Shown here piece after piece: positions 41,734 to 50,871 of a stretch of 64,000 nucleotides of DNA. The notes beneath the pieces were generated by a model. The model did no database searches. It was given only the letters and a program-made list of their open reading frames with translations, and had not been told where the DNA came from. A program made the translations under genes and the position numbers. The stretch's first letter is position 1, and each line of letters opens with the position of its first letter. This DNA comes from Nocardioides luti (GTDB lineage Bacteria; Actinomycetota; Actinomycetes; Propionibacteriales; Nocardioidaceae): assembly GCF_014212315.1 (NCBI RefSeq), contig NZ_JACKXE010000001.1, positions 868,001-932,000 on the forward strand, in the 5' to 3' direction.

Positions 41734-43308
41734 ATGGAATTCTCCCGTCGTGACCTCTTCCGCTCGGCCGGCGCACTCGGTGCGCTGGCCGCCTTCTCGG
41801 GTGTCGGCGGCCTCGCCGCCGAGGCCGTCGCCGGCACCGGCAGCGCGGCCCGGGGCGGCGCCACCCTCGGGAGCGTCATCGCCAAGGGCAAGGCCGGCAA
41901 GGGTGGCTGGCGTCCCCTCGTCCGCAAGGCGGGCGAGCCGCACCGGGTGCGCGCCACCCTCGGCACGGCCAAGTCGGGTCGCCAGGCCCGCCGCACCGCG
42001 CTGCTGGCGTTCGTCCAGCTCTCCGACGTGCACATCGTCGACGCCCAGTCGCCGATGCGCCTGGAGAGCGGCGAGGGCGTGTCCTCCTCGGCGTACCGGC
42101 CCCAGGAGATCCTGACGGCCCACATCGCGGAGTCGATGGTCCGCGAGATCAACGCCGTCGGCAAGGGTGTCGTGACCGGACGCCCGCTGGACCTGGCCCT
42201 GCAGACCGGCGACAACTCCGACAACAGCCAGTACAACGAGATCCGCTGGAACATCGACCTCCTCGACGGCGGCCGGATCACCCCCGACTCGGGCGACCTC
42301 ACCCGCTACGAGGGCGTCATGGACGGCAACCCCGACTCCTACGACACGCTCTTCTGGCACCCGCACGGGACGCCGAAGGGCAAGGAGAAGGACGTCTACC
42401 GCAAGGACTACGGCTTCCCGAAGGTCCCGGGCCTGCTCGACGACTGCCGCCGCCCGTTCTCCGCGCACGGCCTGGGCATCGAGTGGATCGCCGCGATGGG
42501 CAACCACGACCAGCTCGTGCAGGGCAACTTCGTGCACAACTCGGTCTTCGAGAACAGGGCGATCGGCAACCTGAAGGGCAACCGCACGGTCACCGCGGAC
42601 CCGAACCGGCGCCTGCTCAGCCGGACGGAGACCGTGGCCGAGCACTTCACGACCACCGGCCTGCCGCTCGGCCACGGCTTCACGGAGGAGAACCGCACCA
42701 ACGGGACGGCGTACTACACCTTCGACCGCGGTCCGGTCCGCTTCGTCGTGATGGACACCGTGAACGCGAACGGCGGGTCCGAGGGGTCGCTGGACGCCAC
42801 GCAGTTCTCCTGGCTCCAGGAGCAGCTCGCCACGGCGACCGACAAGCTCGTCATCGTCTCCAGCCACCACACCTCGTGGACCATGGACAACCCCGCCGGT
42901 GGCAACCGCGTCTTCGGTGCGGCGGTCGTCCAGGAGCTCCTCAGCCACGAGAACGTCATCGCCTGGGTCAACGGGCACACGCACAGCAACACGGTGCGCG
43001 CGCGCGCCCGCTCCGGTGGCGGCGGCTTCTGGGAGATCAACACCGCCTCGCACATCGACTGGCCGCAGCAGTCGCGGATCATCGAGATCGTCGACAACGA
43101 GGACGCCACCCTGTCGATCTTCACGACGATGCTCGACCACGGTGCCGGGCTCGGCAAGGGCACCAAGCTCAACGGTCCGATGAAGCTGGCGGCGCTCGGC
43201 CGGCTGCTCGCCGCCAACGACTACCAGGAGCGCGAGAACCACCGTCGCGGCCGCAGCGTCGACCGCAACGTCGAGCTGCTGCTGCCGGCGCCGGCCTTCA
43301 TGCGCTGA
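41734..43308 (+). CDS. Tat-exported metallophosphoesterase
   Basis: 524 residues. The Tat signal is FSRRDLFRSAGALGALAAF. Calcineurin-like metal motifs are complete: FVQLSDVHIVDAQSP (DxH), ALQTGDNSDNSQ (GDxxD-like), AAMGNHDQL (GNHD), SSHHTSW (His) and VNGHTHSN (GHTH). The length and long spacer between motifs fit the actinobacterial secreted TIGR03767-type metallophosphoesterases. Substrate unknown; extracellular phosphodiester or nucleotide hydrolysis is likely. A strong bidirectional hairpin follows the gene. Confidence 0.92.
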   Translation: MEFSRRDLFRSAGALGALAAFSGVGGLAAEAVAGTGSAARGGATLGSVIAKGKAGKGGWRPLVRKAGEPHRVRATLGTAKSGRQARRTALLAFVQLSDVHIVDAQSPMRLESGEGVSSSAYRPQEILTAHIAESMVREINAVGKGVVTGRPLDLALQTGDNSDNSQYNEIRWNIDLLDGGRITPDSGDLTRYEGVMDGNPDSYDTLFWHPHGTPKGKEKDVYRKDYGFPKVPGLLDDCRRPFSAHGLGIEWIAAMGNHDQLVQGNFVHNSVFENRAIGNLKGNRTVTADPNRRLLSRTETVAEHFTTTGLPLGHGFTEENRTNGTAYYTFDRGPVRFVVMDTVNANGGSEGSLDATQFSWLQEQLATATDKLVIVSSHHTSWTMDNPAGGNRVFGAAVVQELLSHENVIAWVNGHTHSNTVRARARSGGGGFWEINTASHIDWPQQSRIIEIVDNEDATLSIFTTMLDHGAGLGKGTKLNGPMKLAALGRLLAANDYQERENHRRGRSVDRNVELLLPAPAFMR

Positions 43309-43337
43309 GCCCGACGACCGGCGCCGGCTGCGTCGTA

Positions 43338-43377
43338 CGCCGGGTGTCCCGCTCCCGTGGGAGCGGGACACCCGGCG
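43338..43377. terminator. bidirectional terminator hairpin
   Basis: A perfect 19-base-pair stem with a 2-base loop (arm ends TCCCGCTCCC, then GT, then GGGAGCGGGA), lying 29 bases after one gene and 9 before the stop of the convergent gene. No U tract, as usual in high-GC actinobacteria. Confidence 0.85.
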
Positions 43378-43386
43378 GCTGGCTGT

Positions 43387-44948
43387 CTAGGTGACCCTGC
43401 GCGTGGGCGCCGACCGGGCCGACCCGCGGGTGTACCCCGTCTTGCGCGCCGTCACCCTCACCGTGATCCGCTTGCCCCGGCTGGCCGGCGTCAGCCGGTA
43501 GGACCGTGCGTCGGCCCCGCGGATCACCTTGCCGTCGCGCAACCAGCGGAACGTGACGTCGACATCGCTCACCGACCACACCCCCACCGTGGCCCTGAGG
43601 GTCCTGCCCACCTTCATGACGCCGGTGATCCTCGGGGCGCCGGTCGAGCGGATCCGTGGTGGACCCGTCCCGACGTCGACGGTCGTGCTGCCCAGCAGCA
43701 CGTTGTCGCCCGGACCGACGTTGATCGCGTAGACGTAGACCGGCTGCATCCCGGTCTTGCCGGTGGCGAAGGTCAGGTCGTACCCGTGGTTGCTGCCCGC
43801 GGCCGGGAAGGCGCTGCCGACGTCGGGCCTGCTGCCGTCGGCCGGTCCGAAGGCGTGGCCCTCACCGTTCGGATCACCGGCGGGGCCTCCGACGTAGACG
43901 TGGAAGCTGATGGCCGCCTGGGGGTCGTTGGGGTCGAAGGTCCAGCCGGCCACCCGCACCTCGCCGCCCTGGGGAGAGCCGGCCTGGTCGAAGGACCCGG
44001 TGGGGTTCGGGTCGGCGACCGCGACGGACCGCTGCCCGAGCAGGACGTTCTGCCCGGATCCCACGTTGATCGCGTAGACGTAGACGACCTGCGTCCCACC
44101 GGCCGCGTCGACCACGGCGTCGTAGCCGTGGTTGTCCCCCACGCCCGGGTAGGCAGCACCCACGTCCGGCCGGGAGGCGTTGGCCGGGCCGATGGAGTAG
44201 CCCCTGCCCTCCGGCGACCCGGCGGGTCCCCCGACGTACACGTGGAGTCCAGGCTCGCTCCGGTGTCATCGGGGTCGAATGCCCAGCCGCGCACCCGGAC
44301 CTGACCCGGCGCCGGGCTCAGCGTCTCGTCGAAGCTGCCCTTCGGGTTCCCGACGCCGGCGGGCGCGTGGGCCGCCAGCCACGGGATCGGGTTGACGTGG
44401 CCGCCCCCGGCCCCGGCCCCGCTGGTGCAGTCCCGGTAGCCGTACCAGGACGTCGCGGACGAGTACGGCCCCGGGATCAGCGAGACGTGGACGTGGTTGT
44501 TGCTGGTGTTCGGCCAGTTGGCGACGGTCCCGACCTGCGTGCCGGGGCTCACCGACGCACCGACTCCCAGTCCGGGATTCACGTGCTGGTAGATCAGCGT
44601 GAACGGTCCCGCGTCGCTCTGGTACTCGACCATCAGGCCGTTGTTCGGAGCGGCGGCGTTGACGACCCGCCTGACGGTCCCGCTCCCGATGGACCTGACC
44701 GGCCCGGACCGGTACCCCTGGGAGTCGTCGCCGAGGTGAGCCCAGGAGTGACCGGTGCTGGGGTCGGTGTAGTAGCCGCACTGGTTGAACCCCCAGTCCT
44801 CCCACTGGGCCCCGCCGGCGGGGTTCGTCCACCCCGACGGCCACGAGAACAGCGTGGCCGACGCCGGCGATGCCGCGAGGCCGGTGCCCACGGCGAGGCC
44901 GCAGGTCGTCAGCACGATCCCGATCACGGACGCAACGAAACGGCGCAC
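43387..44948 (-). pseudogene. secreted M23-type peptidase with repeat domains, broken by a -1 frameshift
   Basis: GTG 44948 (AGGGGGAG 8 nt upstream) starts a signal peptide ending ASPASA. An M23-like domain has WAHLGDDSQG (HxxxD) and NNHVHVSLIPG (HxH). Then come two about 105-residue repeats (GSFDxx...VRxxGWxFDPxD...HVYVGGPAG...NHGYD...VYVYAINVG) and an Ig-like C-terminus (ITGVMKVGRTLRATVGVWSV). Near 44246-44251 the frame changes: the upstream frame reads GASLDS, and the homologous text continues as HVYVGGPAG in another frame. Comparison with the second repeat (ISFHVYV) shows one missing base. It is either a real mutation that removes both repeat domains or a sequencing error. Confidence 0.8.
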
Positions 44949-45104
44949 GGCACGACTCCCCCTGGCCCGTGACGGCCACCTGGCAGGTGACGGCGGAGGG
45001 TCGCGAACCGTGGTCGAAGTCAAGCAGTTCCCGGCCACGTCCGACCGGAGAACGTCAGAGGTCGCGGCATCGCGCGCCGGGTGACCCACTCCCCTGGGAG
45101 CGGG

Positions 45105-46259
45105 CTACTCGACGGCGGCCAGCTGGCCGCAGGCTCCGTCGATGTCGCTGCCGCGGGTGTCGCGCACGGTGGTCGGGATCCCCTTGGCCTCGAGGCGGAA
45201 CACGAACTCACGCTCGTCCGCAGGGTCGGAGGCGGTCCACTTGCTGCCCGGGGTCGGGTTCAGCGGGATCAGGTTCACGTGCACCCAGCCCCAGTCGCCG
45301 TAGGAGTTCAGCACGTCGCCGAGCAGGTCGGCGCGCCAGGCCTGGTCGTTGATGCCGCGCATCATGGCGTACTCGATCGAGACGCGACGCTTGGTGACCC
45401 GGGCGTAGTCCCAGGCCGCCTCGACGGTCTCCACGACGGAGTAGCGCGTGTTGATCGGGACCAGCTCGTTGCGCAGCTCGTCGTCGGGGGCGTGCAGGCT
45501 CAGGGCGAGCGTGACCGGGATGCCCTCCTCGGTCAACTGGCGGATCCGCGGCACCAGGCCGACGGTGGAGACCGTGATCCCACGCGCCGACATGCCGAGC
45601 CCGTCGGGGGCCGGCTCGGTGAGGCGGCGTACGGCGCCGATCACGGCCTTGTAGTTGGCGAGCGGCTCGCCCATGCCCATGAAGACGACGTTCGAGACAC
45701 GGCCGGGGCCGCCCGGGACCTCGTCGCGCGCCAGAGAGCGGGCACCCGCCACGACCTGCTCGACGATCTCGGCGGTCGACATGTTGCGCTGCAGGCCGCC
45801 CTGGCCCGTGGCGCAGAACGGGCAGGCCATGCCGCAGCCGGCCTGGCTGGAGACGCACATCGTGACGCGGCCGGGGTAGCGCATCAGGACGGACTCGACG
45901 AGCGCGCCGTCGAAGAGCTTCCACAGCGTCTTGCGGGTGGTGCCCTTGTCGGCCTCGAGCGTGCGCAGCGGCGTCATCAACGACGGCAGCAGGGCGCCGA
46001 CGAGGGCGTCGCGCTGGCCGGCCGGGAGGTCGGTCATCTCGGCCGGGTCGTCGACCAGGCGGGAGAAGTAGTGCGTGCTGAGCTGCTTGGCGCGGAAGCC
46101 GGGCAGGCCCTGCTCCTCGAGCAGCGTCTTGCGCTCGGGAGCGGTCAGGTCGGCGAGGTGGCGCGGGGGCTTCTTGCGGCCGCGCGGCTCGTCGAAGACC
46201 AGCGTCAGCGGCGTGCTGCCGGCGGCTTCGGGGGTGGGGGCCTGCGAGGTGTCGGACAT
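45105..46259 (-). CDS. rlmN: dual-specificity rRNA/tRNA adenine C2-methyltransferase (radical SAM)
   Basis: 384 residues. Methylates 23S rRNA A2503 and tRNA A37. The radical-SAM cluster motif is [18 protein letters not shown] (CxxxCxxC). [42 protein letters not shown] and [10 protein letters not shown] are RlmN-specific. The methyl-carrying Cys and accessory Cys lie near [17 protein letters not shown]. In the backbone it follows cdsA-frr-pyrH as in mycobacteria. Confidence 0.97.
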   Translation of the reverse strand: MSDTSQAPTPEAAGSTPLTLVFDEPRGRKKPPRHLADLTAPERKTLLEEQGLPGFRAKQLSTHYFSRLVDDPAEMTDLPAGQRDALVGALLPSLMTPLRTLEADKGTTRKTLWKLFDGALVESVLMRYPGRVTMCVSSQAGCGMACPFCATGQGGLQRNMSTAEIVEQVVAGARSLARDEVPGGPGRVSNVVFMGMGEPLANYKAVIGAVRRLTEPAPDGLGMSARGITVSTVGLVPRIRQLTEEGIPVTLALSLHAPDDELRNELVPINTRYSVVETVEAAWDYARVTKRRVSIEYAMMRGINDQAWRADLLGDVLNSYGDWGWVHVNLIPLNPTPGSKWTASDPADEREFVFRLEAKGIPTTVRDTRGSDIDGACGQLAAVE

Positions 46260-46344
46260 CAGGACCCGATCCTCTCATCCGGGCGGGTGCCGGGTCGAAA
46301 GCCCGGACGAGCGCGACCGCTCCCGGACGGTTGCCCGGGCCGGG

Positions 46345-46692
46345 TCAGCGGAAGAGGAACCAGAGCACGACGGCCGCGACACCGAGCACGACCAGCGCGG
46401 TGACGACCATCCCCAGGGTCATGTAGATGCCGAAGCGACGGGTGCGCTCGACCACGATCAGCGCGATCGGCACGACGAAGATGACGAGCACCAGCGGGAA
46501 GAGGTCCTCGGCGGTGTGGTCGGCGAAGAGCAGGTGCAGGATGCCGGCGAAGAGCCCGGGGACCACGATGACGAACACCAGGCCGGTGAAGAAGCCGGAG
46601 AGCGCGGTGAACGTCGGGTGGTCGCGGTGCCACCAGTCGGGCTGGCGGGCCGGGGCGGACCCGGTGGGTTCGACGGACTGCTCGGTGGTCAT
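46345..46692 (-). CDS. small membrane protein, unknown function
   Basis: 115 residues from ATG 46692 (GGGAG 5 nt upstream). After a polar N-terminus with WWHRDHPTFTALSG come three hydrophobic helices (GLVFVIVVPGLFAGILHLLF, LFPLVLVIFVVPIALIVV, MTLGMVVTALVVLGVAAVVL). No family recognised. It sits between the phosphatase gene and rlmN on the same strand. Confidence 0.7.
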   Translation of the reverse strand: MTTEQSVEPTGSAPARQPDWWHRDHPTFTALSGFFTGLVFVIVVPGLFAGILHLLFADHTAEDLFPLVLVIFVVPIALIVVERTRRFGIYMTLGMVVTALVVLGVAAVVLWFLFR

Positions 46693-46780
46693 GCTGGCTC
46701 CCGGGTTCGAGGGTCGTCGATCATCGTAGGCCCGTCGCGGCCCGCGGCCGCGGCGCCACACGCCCGGCCGGTCGAGCCGG

Positions 46781-47293
46781 TCAGGGCACGACGAGGACGT
46801 CGGGCAGCGCGAGCGCCCGCCACCGGTCGAGGTCCGGCTCGGTCCCGGTCAGCGCCGCCACGACGAGGATCCAGGCGGTGCCGTGGCCGACCAGCACGAC
46901 GTCCTCCCCCGCGTGCACGTCCAGCACCCGGCGTACGGCGGGGACGACGCGGTCCCGGCACGTGCTGATCGGCTCCCACCCGCGGTGGGCGGAGGTGTCG
47001 GGCTCCGCGAAGGCGCGCCGGACGGCGCCCTCGAAGTCCTCGATCCAGACCGCGTCGTCGCGCACCTGCTCGCGCAGGTCGTCGAGGATCCCGACGTCGC
47101 CCTCGGTGAGGAGCTGGGCGGTGGCGACGGCCTTGGGCTCGGGTGAGCAGAACCACGCCGCCCGGGCCGGGAGCCGCCCGGACTCGCGGAGCGCCCAGAC
47201 GTCGTCGAAGCCGGCCGGGTCGAGCTCCCAGGCCGAGGCCGGCTGGCCGGGGACGGGCAGCGGGCGGCCGTGCCGCACGAGGTGGAGGGTCAC
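46781..47293 (-). CDS. histidine phosphatase-superfamily protein
   Basis: 170 residues. The N-terminal LHLVRHGRPLPVPG carries the RHG phosphohistidine motif and VVLVGHGTAWILVVAAL the second catalytic His. FCSPEPKAVATAQLL provides the conserved Arg/Lys-like phosphate-site region, here Lys rather than Arg. Phosphoglycerate-mutase-like; the substrate is unknown. The GTG start overlaps the cdsA stop as GTGA. Confidence 0.85.
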   Translation of the reverse strand: MTLHLVRHGRPLPVPGQPASAWELDPAGFDDVWALRESGRLPARAAWFCSPEPKAVATAQLLTEGDVGILDDLREQVRDDAVWIEDFEGAVRRAFAEPDTSAHRGWEPISTCRDRVVPAVRRVLDVHAGEDVVLVGHGTAWILVVAALTGTEPDLDRWRALALPDVLVVP

Positions 47294-48195
47294 GCCCGGA
47301 AGACGAGGTAGTGCAGCAGCAGCCAGATCGGGGCGATCGTGGCCAGCAAGGAGTCCAGCCGGTCCATCAGACCGCCGTGGCCGGGGATCACCTGGCTCAT
47401 GTCCTTGATGCCGAGGTCGCGCTTGATGACCGACTCGCACAGGTCGCCGAGCGTGGCCATCACGACCGCGATCAGGCCCAGGGCGATGCCGACCCACCAG
47501 TCGCCGTCGAGGAGGTAGACGACGAGCAGCCAGCCACCGACCACGCAGGCCAGCAGGGAGCCGGCGAAGCCCTCCCAGGACTTCTTGGGCGAGATGACCG
47601 GCGCCATGGGGTGCTTGCCGAACAGCACGCCGGCGATGTAGCCGCCGATGTCGGAGCAGATGGTCACCAGGATGAAGGCGATGATCCCGCGCACGCCGTT
47701 GTCGTCCAGCCCGTCGCCGCGCCAGCCGCCCTCCGCGAGCAGCAGCGCCACGAACGAGCCGAGGAACGGCACGTAGACCAGCGTGAAGACCGACGCCGTG
47801 GCGTTCATGACGTAGCCGTCGATGCCCCGCCGCAGCAGCCAGAGCATGATGACCAGCGCCGTCACCGCGGTCGCGGTCACGAGCGCCGGCGCGCCGTAGA
47901 AGTAGGCCACGCCGACCATGACGACGCCGCCGAGCATGAGCGGCTGCTCGGGCAGGTCGATGCCCTTGGCCAGCATCCCCTTGCGCAGCTCCCAGATCGC
48001 CACGACGACCGCCGCCGCCACGATCAGCATGAAGGCGGTCTTCCAGAAGGCGAGCGAGGCGGCGATCGCGCCGAGCAGGACCACGGCGGAGAGTACGGCG
48101 GCCCGCAGGTCGCGGCCGGCACGGCCATGGTCCTTGGTCGGGGGCACCGGTGCCGCGGGGCCCGAGGCGGGGGCCGGGGTGGTGGCGTCGCTCAT
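47290..48195 (-). CDS. cdsA: phosphatidate cytidylyltransferase
   Basis: 301 residues, eight predicted membrane helices after a Pro-rich N-terminus. Makes CDP-diacylglycerol from phosphatidate and CTP at the membrane. The signature is ATLGDLCESVIKRDLGIKD followed by IPGHGGLMDRLDSL. SPKKSWEGFAGSLLACVVGG is the second conserved block. Follows frr closely (13 nt) as part of the pyrH-frr-cdsA unit. Confidence 0.96.
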   Translation of the reverse strand: MSDATTPAPASGPAAPVPPTKDHGRAGRDLRAAVLSAVVLLGAIAASLAFWKTAFMLIVAAAVVVAIWELRKGMLAKGIDLPEQPLMLGGVVMVGVAYFYGAPALVTATAVTALVIMLWLLRRGIDGYVMNATASVFTLVYVPFLGSFVALLLAEGGWRGDGLDDNGVRGIIAFILVTICSDIGGYIAGVLFGKHPMAPVISPKKSWEGFAGSLLACVVGGWLLVVYLLDGDWWVGIALGLIAVVMATLGDLCESVIKRDLGIKDMSQVIPGHGGLMDRLDSLLATIAPIWLLLHYLVFRA

Positions 48196-48208
48196 GTGAT
48201 GGAGCCGC

Positions 48209-48766
48209 TCAGACCTCGAGCAGCTCGGACTCCTTGTTCTTCAGCATGTCGTCGACGGCGTCGGTGTGCTGCTTGGTCATCCCGTCCAGCCGCTTCTCGG
48301 CACCGGTGACGTCGTCCTTGCCGACCTCGCCGTCCTTCTCGAGCTTCTCGAGGTTCTGCTTGGCGGTGCGGCGCAGGTTGCGGATCGCGATCTTGCCGTC
48401 CTCGGCCTTGGTGCGGGCGACCTTGATGTACTCCTTGCGGCGCTCCTCGGTCAGCTCGGGGAACACGCAGCGCAGGAGCTTGCCGTCGTTGGAGGGGTTG
48501 ACGCCCAGGTCGGACTCGCGGATGGCCTTCTCGATCGCGTTCATCGCGCTCACGTCGAAGGGCTGGATCAGGATGATCCGGGCCTCGGGGGCCGTGAACG
48601 ACGCCAGCTGCTGCAGCGGCGTGGGCGAGCCGTAGTAGTCGACGACGATCTTGTTGAACATGCTGGGCTGGGCCCGGCCGGCGCGGATCGCGGCGAACTC
48701 CTCGCGCGTCGCCTCGACCGACTTGTCCATCTTGCCGTCGGCCTCGTTGAGGATGTCGTTGATCAC
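48209..48766 (-). CDS. frr: ribosome recycling factor
   Basis: 185 residues, exact family length. Splits post-termination ribosomes with EF-G. Typical features are RAGRAQPSMFNKIVVDYYGSPTPL, IQPFDVSAMNAIEKAI, SDLGVNPSNDG and the helical ELTEERRKEYIK. GTG 48766 is chosen; AAGGAAG lies about 7 nt upstream, and the longer frame upstream has no family similarity. Confidence 0.98.
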   Translation of the reverse strand: MINDILNEADGKMDKSVEATREEFAAIRAGRAQPSMFNKIVVDYYGSPTPLQQLASFTAPEARIILIQPFDVSAMNAIEKAIRESDLGVNPSNDGKLLRCVFPELTEERRKEYIKVARTKAEDGKIAIRNLRRTAKQNLEKLEKDGEVGKDDVTGAEKRLDGMTKQHTDAVDDMLKNKESELLEV

Positions 48767-48842
48767 GGCTGTCTTCCTTACTCCGTCGGTGGTCGGGCCG
48801 GGGCCCTGCTGCGGTGGGGCGTCGCTGCGGTGGCTGAGCGGG

Positions 48843-49556
48843 TCAGCCCGCGCTGACGAGCGTGCCAATCTTCTCACCCTGCACGACGCGCAGGATGTTG
48901 CCCTCGGGCTCCATCCCGAAGACGACCATCGGCAGCTTGTTCTCGCCGCACAGGGCGAACGCCGTCTGGTCCATGATCCGCAGGCCCTGCCGGATCGCGT
49001 CGCCGTAGGTGAGCTCGTCGTACTTCGTGGCCGTGGGGTCGAGCTTGGGGTCGGCGCTGTAGACGCCGTCCACCCCGCTCTTGGCCACCAGCACCACGTC
49101 GCACTTGCTCTCGAGCGCGCGCTGCACCGCCACGGTGTCGGTCGAGAAGAACGGCATGCCCATGCCGGCGCCGAAGATGACGACCCGGCCCTTCTCCATG
49201 TGGCGGATCGCGCGGCGCGGGACGTAGGGCTCGGCGACCTGGCCCATCGTGATCGCGGTCTGCACGCGGGTCTCGACGCCCATCTTCTCGAGGAAGTCCT
49301 GGAGCGCGAGGCAGTTCATCACGATCCCGAGCATGCCCATGTAGTCCGCGCGGACGCGGTCCATGCCGCGCTGCTGCAGCTCGGCGCCGCGGAAGAAGTT
49401 GCCGCCGCCGGTCACCACCGCGATCTGGACGCCCGCCTCGGCGACGTTGGCGATCTCGCGGGCGATCTTCTGGACCACGTCGGGGTCGACGCCGACCTTG
49501 CCGCCGCCGAACACCTCGCCGGAGAGCTTGAGCAGGACTCGTTTGTACCCGGTCAC
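48843..49556 (-). CDS. pyrH: uridylate kinase
   Basis: 237 residues. Phosphorylates UMP to UDP. Amino-acid-kinase fold: [42 protein letters not shown] and [19 protein letters not shown] start with GAAGGGA 6 nt upstream. That ribosome-binding site can be paired in the upstream leader structure described separately. Confidence 0.98.
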   Translation of the reverse strand: MTGYKRVLLKLSGEVFGGGKVGVDPDVVQKIAREIANVAEAGVQIAVVTGGGNFFRGAELQQRGMDRVRADYMGMLGIVMNCLALQDFLEKMGVETRVQTAITMGQVAEPYVPRRAIRHMEKGRVVIFGAGMGMPFFSTDTVAVQRALESKCDVVLVAKSGVDGVYSADPKLDPTATKYDELTYGDAIRQGLRIMDQTAFALCGENKLPMVVFGMEPEGNILRVVQGEKIGTLVSAG

Positions 49557-49562
49557 GGACCG

Positions 49563-49643
49563 TCCCTTCGTGATGCGTCGACAGTGATGCGGACACGCAC
49601 GAAGGCCGGTCCGATGGTCAGTGTCTGATCCATCGAACCGGCC
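49563..49643 (-). promoter_or_regulatory. pyrH leader with two overlapping stem-loops over the ribosome-binding site
   Basis: In the mRNA (minus strand), stem B forms first: the arm at 49643-49626 pairs with 49620-49604 (17 pairs with one bulge and one G-U). Stem A then pairs CCTTCGTG (49605-49598) with CACGAAGG (49572-49565). The downstream arm of A contains the GAAGG of the pyrH ribosome-binding site, and its upstream arm shares two bases with stem B. So B may compete with A and expose the site. Confidence 0.5.
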
Positions 49644-49700
49644 TCCTCGTGTGGTCTGGCTGCAACCTATCCGATCATCCGGGCCGCCGCCGAACGGCCG

Positions 49701-50858
49701 TCAGCCCCCGCTGCCCCTCTGGGAGGCGACGACCACGCCGATCACGGCGAGGACCAGCAGGATCGCGATCACCAGCCCGGCGATCTTCCAGGCGCTGTAC
49801 GGGCGCTTGCCGACGACCTCGCCGGTGTTCGCGTTGACCATCACCTGGAAGGTCTTGCCGCCGTAGAGGTAGCTCGCGATCCACAGCGGCATCAGCAGCA
49901 GCTTGAACATCGCGTGGGCGTAGGTGACGTCCATGCCGCTGATGCGCTGCTCGTCCCCGCCGATGTCGCGCTCGACGTCGTTGGTGATCACCTGCCGCAT
50001 CTCGTCGCGGGCGACCTTGGCGCCCTCCTGGGGGTCGACGTCGTAGCGCAGCGCGGAGTAGCCGGTGAGGTACTCCGGCTGGAAGGGACGCGCCTCCTCC
50101 AGCTTCCAGGGGCCCATCTTGCCCAGCTGCTTGGCGTCGAGCTGGCCGGTGCCGGGCACCAGGACGTCGTCGAAGGACCTCGCGACCTGACCCGACGCGT
50201 GCGACCAGCGGGTGTGCTGCTGCTGGTAGGTCTCGGTGCGGGTGCCGCCCTTGCCGTCGGAGACCTGGCGGGTCTCGGTCGTGTAGTAGTGGTCGCCCCG
50301 CTGCCCGGTGTAGACCGTCGAGGTGTCGGCGTCGAAGGTCCAGTGCGGCACGTAGGTGCCCTGCAGGCCCTCGGTCGAGCCGACCTTCTTCAGGGCGCTC
50401 GGAGCGAAGCGACGGGTGCGGACCCACGTCGTGAACGCGTCCTGGGCGCCGCGGCGGTCGACGTGGAAGGGCAGCACGGCCTCCGGGGGCACCACGCCCT
50501 CCGGCTGCTCGATCGAGACCAGCGCGCCGCCGCAGAACTGGCAGGTGCCGGCGAGGTCGACGGTCTCGGTCCGGGCACCGCACCCACGGCACTCCAGGAC
50601 GTGCGCGCCGATGGCGGCCACCTGGGTGTCACCGTGCTTGGCCCGCCACTCGTCGTACGAGTGCTCCTGGATCTGCAGGCCGCTGTCGGCGATCGCGAGC
50701 TCGGCGCCGCAGGAGCCGCAGCGCAGCACCGTGGTGCCGGGGGCGTACGCCGTCTGGGCGCCGCACGAGGGGCACGTCGAGCTCAGCGGGGTCGGTGGCG
50801 GGCCGGCCGGCGGCGTCGTGGAGGCGGCCTGCGGCTCGGGCTGGGAGTCGGCGAGCAT
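49701..50858 (-). CDS. zinc-ribbon membrane protein, YdjG-like partner of the SPFH gene
   Basis: 385 residues. Two N-terminal zinc ribbons (TCPSCGAQ with RCGSCGAE, and ECRGCGAR with TCQFCGGA). A long middle domain (VPPEAVLPFHVDRRGAQDAF, GTYVPHWTFDADTSTVYTGQRG, KMGPWKLEEARPFQPEYLTGYSALRYDVD) ends in a membrane helix (IAGLVIAILLVLAVIGVVVA). The same arrangement is known for B. subtilis YdjG beside YdjI. Function is unknown; a membrane-stress link is suggested for the Bacillus genes. Confidence 0.75.
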   Translation of the reverse strand: MLADSQPEPQAASTTPPAGPPPTPLSSTCPSCGAQTAYAPGTTVLRCGSCGAELAIADSGLQIQEHSYDEWRAKHGDTQVAAIGAHVLECRGCGARTETVDLAGTCQFCGGALVSIEQPEGVVPPEAVLPFHVDRRGAQDAFTTWVRTRRFAPSALKKVGSTEGLQGTYVPHWTFDADTSTVYTGQRGDHYYTTETRQVSDGKGGTRTETYQQQHTRWSHASGQVARSFDDVLVPGTGQLDAKQLGKMGPWKLEEARPFQPEYLTGYSALRYDVDPQEGAKVARDEMRQVITNDVERDIGGDEQRISGMDVTYAHAMFKLLLMPLWIASYLYGGKTFQVMVNANTGEVVGKRPYSAWKIAGLVIAILLVLAVIGVVVASQRGSGG

Positions 50859-50871
50859 CGGTCCCCCGCTC

